A DNA stretch of 44,609 nt from Microbacterium sp. APC 3901 (lineage in GTDB: Bacteria; Actinomycetota; Actinomycetes; Actinomycetales; Microbacteriaceae): NCBI RefSeq assembly GCF_030407765.1, contig NZ_JASDCU010000021.1, positions 1 to 44,609 on the forward strand, given 5' to 3'. This document shows positions 41,624 through 44,609 of the stretch, one piece after another (the stretch's first letter is position 1; the number at the start of each line of letters is the position of its first letter). The position numbers and the translations under genes are program-made. The notes under the pieces were generated by a model. The model did not search any database and was not told the DNA's origin. It saw only the letters and a list, made by a program, of their open reading frames with translations.

Positions 41624-42790
41624 TCAGTCGCGAAGAGCGGATGCTGCGCGCAGCTGCGCCGGACTCCAGCGCACGCCCAGCGCGCTCGAGAGTGCCACCT
41701 GTGCGACACCCGTCGATATCGACGCGTCCGAGTCGGCGTATCGCACCGGCACGTTCGCGGTGCCGGTCGCTGTGTAGTCGACCTCTGCCTGAACGAGGGC
41801 CAGGAACCTGTCGCCCAGCGCCCGTGCCGGTCCGCCGATCACGACCTCGGCCGCGTCGAGCACCGCGGCGATGAGCTTGATGGTGCGGGCGAGCGCTCGT
41901 GCTCCCTCCGCCAGGTGCTCGTCGTCGGCAGACGCGGCGAGCGCCGTGATGGCCTCGTCGTCCATGGAGTCGTCGAAGTCGTCGCCGAGCATGGCCGTCA
42001 TCGACGACGCCGACTCCAGGCAGCCCTGTCGTCCGCACCGGCACGTCCGCGCGTCATCGCCGAACTCCACCTGGACGTGACCGATCTCGCCCGCGCGATC
42101 GCGAGGGCCCGGAGCGAGCTCGCCGTCGAGAGTCACCGCCGCGCCGATGCCGGTGCCGATATGGATGAACAGCCGGTAGCCCGAGGGCTCGTCTTCTCTG
42201 GCAGCCTCGGCGATCGCCTCGGCATCCACGTCGTTGACAAGCAGCACGGGGATCCCGAGTACCGCTTCGAAGCGATCGGCGAGCGGAACATCCGTCCAGC
42301 CGAGCTGCACGCTCTCGAACACCCGGCGTCCGTCGGTCGTGCCCGGCAGCTGCACCCCGGCGATGAGCAGTCGACCGGAGTACTCGGCCGCGATGTCGAC
42401 CACGGCGTCGTCGAGCGCCTGATCCCGCGACTCGTCGGAGAACGCGACGCTCCGGGTCTCGACCTCGGTGCCGTCGAGCGCGACCAGCGCGATGCGCGCA
42501 TCGGTCGGTCGGATCACGAGCACGAGGATGACGTGATGTCCGGCCGCGATGCTCAGAGTCGTCGCTCTCTTGCCGCCTGTGCTCGCAGCCTGCTCGCCGT
42601 CGACGATCAGCTGCAGATCGATGAGCTCGGCCACCAGGGACGAGGCGGTCGCCGCCGTGAGACCGGTGGCGCGGGCGATCCCCGCCCTCGTCTCCGAGCC
42701 GGGGTTGCGGAACACGAGCTGCAGCGCCCGACGCAGGTTCGCGCGGCGCACCGAGGCCTGCGTATCGAGTGCGTCGTCGCCGTTCAGCAT
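41624..42790 (-). CDS. ROK-family transcriptional repressor (NagC/XylR type)
   Basis: This 388-aa protein has an N-terminal winged helix (LRRALQLVFRNPGSETRAGIARATGLTAATASSLVAELIDLQLIV) and a ROK sugar-binding domain with the zinc signature GEIGHVQVEFGDDARTCRCGRQGCLE. That combination defines NagC/Mlc/XylR-type repressors. ATG 42790 begins the coding region. A perfect 17-bp palindrome, AGTTTATT-C-AATAAACT, lies about 65 bp upstream and is the likely operator. It may also control the sugar importer, whose promoter region contains related TTTGTTTATT sequence. Confidence 0.9.
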   Translation of the reverse strand: MLNGDDALDTQASVRRANLRRALQLVFRNPGSETRAGIARATGLTAATASSLVAELIDLQLIVDGEQAASTGGKRATTLSIAAGHHVILVLVIRPTDARIALVALDGTEVETRSVAFSDESRDQALDDAVVDIAAEYSGRLLIAGVQLPGTTDGRRVFESVQLGWTDVPLADRFEAVLGIPVLLVNDVDAEAIAEAAREDEPSGYRLFIHIGTGIGAAVTLDGELAPGPRDRAGEIGHVQVEFGDDARTCRCGRQGCLESASSMTAMLGDDFDDSMDDEAITALAASADDEHLAEGARALARTIKLIAAVLDAAEVVIGGPARALGDRFLALVQAEVDYTATGTANVPVRYADSDASISTGVAQVALSSALGVRWSPAQLRAASALRD

Positions 42791-42816
42791 GGTGCCGGTC
42801 CCGGTGTCGGATTCGG

Positions 42817-42869
42817 TTGACAGGCCTGGTGGTTCTGCGTACCCTCGGTCATAGTTTATTCAATAAACT
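42817..42869. promoter_or_regulatory. ROK operator with an outward-facing promoter
   Basis: AGTTTATT-C-AATAAACT at 42853-42869 is a perfect palindrome of the ROK-operator type. On the plus strand TTGACA (42817-42822), 17 bp and TACCCT (42840-42845) make a good promoter whose start would fall at the edge of the palindrome. That promoter points away from the ROK gene into a region with no plus-strand gene until 43323. Confidence 0.6.
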
Positions 42870-42880
42870 TAGTTCGGTCC

Positions 42881-42921
42881 CCGGGCGGGTGAGTGCTGCA
42901 CACACTGTCACTCGCCCGGAA
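42881..42921. terminator. Imperfect hairpin CCGGGCG...CGCCCGG after chorismate mutase gene
   Basis: CCGGGCG and AGTG on the left pair with CACT and CGCCCGG on the right, with a four-base bulge. It follows the chorismate mutase stop codon on the minus strand and may end that transcript. Confidence 0.5.
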
Positions 42922-42928
42922 GGCCGGA

Positions 42929-43228
42929 TCATCGCCCCTCGGCGGCTTCGGTGTGGTGGCGGATGACTTCAGCCACCACGAAGTTGAACCACTTCTCGGC
43001 GAACTCCGGGTCGAGGTGCGCGTCCTCGGCCAGTGCCTTCAGGCGCGCGACCTGCTGCTCCTCGCGCCCCGGATCGGATGCCGGCATCTCGTGCTCGGCT
43101 TTGAGCTGCCCGACCTGCTGCGTCGCGCGGAACCGCTCGGCGAGCATGAAGATGAGTGCGGCATCGATGTTGTCGATGCTCGAGCGCAGTCGGAGGAGTT
43201 CAGCCCGGGGGTCTTCGGCGGCGGTCAT
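42929..43228 (-). CDS. Chorismate mutase (AroQ type)
   Basis: This 99-aa helical protein is of the AroQ class that converts chorismate to prephenate for Phe/Tyr synthesis. It shows LRSSIDNIDAALIFMLAERFRATQQVGQLKAEHEMPASDPGREEQQVARL, with Arg and Lys at the active-site positions, and a C-terminal helix FAEKWFNFVVAEVIRHH. ATG 43228 lies seven bases after TAGAGT, with AGGGGG in between, so either a leaderless or a very short-leader transcript is likely. The longer open frame to 43276 is not needed. Confidence 0.92.
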   Translation of the reverse strand: MTAAEDPRAELLRLRSSIDNIDAALIFMLAERFRATQQVGQLKAEHEMPASDPGREEQQVARLKALAEDAHLDPEFAEKWFNFVVAEVIRHHTEAAEGR

Positions 43229-43322
43229 GCCCCCTACTCTACGGAAACACGGGGCTGGACGACCCTTCGTGACCATGCGGATGCTGCCGGGTCTGGCATC
43301 GATCGGACGCTATCGTGAGCAC

Positions 43323-44603
43323 ATGAGCCGAGAAGAGCATGAGTCGCCGTCGAGCGGGTCCGACGCCGCATCCGACCCGTCCGCGACGTCCGCGCACGAA
43401 GTCTCGACGGCCGACGCACCCGCTGACCCCTCTGCATCCGCGAGCTCTCCTGCCTCGACGGCCACCGTCGTCGCGACGACCTCCCCACGCGACCCGGCCA
43501 CTCCGCCCGCCGCTCGTCACGGCGTCGTCGAGCCGATGACGCCGAGCCGCTCGTTCTGGACGCGCATCGACCGCCCCTTCGTGTTCGGGTTCCTGGTGAC
43601 GCTCGGCGCCCTCGCCGCCATCGTGCTCGGCCTGGCAGTCGCGAACCTGTCGACCGTGCTCATCTACATCGCACTCGCCCTGTTCGCCGCCCTCGGCCTC
43701 GACCCCAGCGTGCGGTTCCTCGAACGTCGCGGGCTGTCGCGGGCCGTCTCGGTGGTCGTCGCGATCCTCGGGCTCATCGTCGTCGCGGGCCTCGTCGTGT
43801 GGATGGTGCTGCCGGTCGTGATCGATCAGATCGCGAGCTTCGTGCGATCCGTGCCGGGGATGATCCAGGAGTTCACTCGCAGCGACATCTATGCGGCGCT
43901 CGATGAGCAGTTCGGCGATCAGTTCCAGGACCTCGTCGCCGACGTGCAGTCGTTCCTCACGAACCCCGGCAATATCGCCGCGATCGGCGGCGGGGCCCTG
44001 AAGGTCGGCGCCTCGATCGCCAACGCCATCTCAGGCATCATCGTCGTCTTGGTGCTCACGCTGTACTTCGTCGCGACCCTGCCCTCGATCAAGGCGGGAA
44101 TGCTCCGACTCGCTCCCGCTCGCGATCGCGCTCGTGCCGCCGACATCACCGACCAGATCACCGACTCTGTCGGTGCCTACGTCATGGGCATGGTCGTGCT
44201 CGCGTTCTGCAACGCCGTGCTCGCATTCCTGCTGTATCTGTTCCTCGGGTTGCCGTTCCCGCCGCTCATGGCGACCGTCGCATTCTGCATCACGCTGATC
44301 CCGCTCGTCGGATCGGTGATCTTCTGGATCATCGGCACGGGCCTCGCCCTGTTCACCAATCCGGTCGCGGCGCTGGTGTTCGCTCTCGTCTACCTCGTCT
44401 ACATGCAGATCGAGGCGTACGTGATCACACCCCGCGTGATGAACCGCGCCGTCTCGGTGCCCGGAGCCCTCGTGGTGATCGGTGCACTCGCCGGCGGCAC
44501 GCTGCTCGGGCTCCTCGGTGCGCTCGTCGCGGTGCCGGTCGCGGCATCCATCCTCATCATCATCAAACAGGTGCTGATCCCCCGACAGGATGCCCGGGTC
44601 TAG
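43323..44603 (+). CDS. AI-2E family transporter (UPF0118)
   Basis: This 426-aa membrane protein has an N-terminal disordered Ala/Ser/Pro/Thr-rich stretch of about 65 residues and then about eight transmembrane segments. The family pattern is clear: FVFGFLVTLGALAAIVLGLA, LIYIALALFAALGLDPSVRFLERRGLSRAVSVVV and the C-terminal TVAFCITLIPLVGSVIFWIIG and MQIEAYVITPRVMNRAVSVPGALVVIGALAGGTLLGLLGALVAVPVAASI. Members transport diverse small molecules or act as Na+/H+ antiporters; AI-2 export is not implied. ATG 43323 lies six bases after TATCGT, so it is probably leaderless. The gene is complete, ending six bases before the edge. Confidence 0.92.
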   Translation: MSREEHESPSSGSDAASDPSATSAHEVSTADAPADPSASASSPASTATVVATTSPRDPATPPAARHGVVEPMTPSRSFWTRIDRPFVFGFLVTLGALAAIVLGLAVANLSTVLIYIALALFAALGLDPSVRFLERRGLSRAVSVVVAILGLIVVAGLVVWMVLPVVIDQIASFVRSVPGMIQEFTRSDIYAALDEQFGDQFQDLVADVQSFLTNPGNIAAIGGGALKVGASIANAISGIIVVLVLTLYFVATLPSIKAGMLRLAPARDRARAADITDQITDSVGAYVMGMVVLAFCNAVLAFLLYLFLGLPFPPLMATVAFCITLIPLVGSVIFWIIGTGLALFTNPVAALVFALVYLVYMQIEAYVITPRVMNRAVSVPGALVVIGALAGGTLLGLLGALVAVPVAASILIIIKQVLIPRQDARV

Positions 44604-44609
44604 CCGCGC

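Noticed and set aside
42951..43322. N-terminal extension of the AI-2E transporter upstream of ATG 43323
   Set aside because: The frame is open but overlaps the chorismate mutase gene on the other strand, and a -10 box ends six bases before ATG 43323.

Overview
This window looks like a chromosomal segment of a high-GC actinobacterium, most likely a Microbacteriaceae member close to Microbacterium. That placement is inference, based on very high GC at third codon positions, many GTG starts, four-base ATGA/GTGA gene overlaps, many start codons sitting 6-7 nt after a TAnnnT -10 box (leaderless genes), an SCO4848-type small membrane protein, and the crowd of PadR, TetR, GntR, ArsR and ROK regulators with ABC transporters. 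I see no tRNA or rRNA gene, transposase, integrase, phage gene or CRISPR array.

Layout. 1-9.0 kb: an orphan PhnD-type binding lipoprotein, a TraR/DksA zinc-finger protein, an ArsR-like regulator with a membrane-anchored beta-lactamase-fold hydrolase, a three-gene run (membrane protein, spermidine-synthase-like protein, SDR), a CorA channel behind a structured leader, an acidic hypothetical protein and an SGNH hydrolase. 9.0-23.1 kb: three separately regulated ABC-2 exporter modules (PadR-DUF1048-ATPase-permease; TetR-ATPase-permease; GntR-ATPase-permease). Between them lie a lipase-maturation-factor homologue, a proXWV-type compatible-solute importer and a two-domain methyltransferase. 23.2-27.1 kb: a FUSC-type membrane protein, an ArsR-like/MFS divergent pair sharing three phased operators, a GyrI-like protein and a small membrane protein. 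27.2-32.6 kb: an apparent operon of ECF-like sigma factor, 160-aa partner, cytoplasmic subtilase and TPR-CHAT protease. 32.8-42.8 kb: an amino-sugar/tagatose-type catabolic island (DeoR, class II aldolase, PfkB kinase, ROK kinase, SIS isomerase, divergent sugar ABC importer, ROK repressor). 42.9-44.6 kb: a chorismate mutase and an AI-2E-family transporter.

Two things stand out. First, the sigma/partner/subtilase/CHAT cluster combines a caspase-clan CHAT dyad with a subtilisin triad, both without signal peptides, so it may be an intracellular two-protease cascade. Second, the window carries at least three dispersed palindromic repeat families. One is an 86-bp element present three times at exactly the same length, with co-varying arms, and one copy lies inside the reading frame of a methyltransferase. 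Another is a 55-bp element with GCGGGGTCA ends, present twice. The third is a 42-44-bp element present three times. I know of no published name for these families, but I could not search.

Regulation is unusually readable here: operators, promoters and terminators can be placed for many genes and are listed separately.
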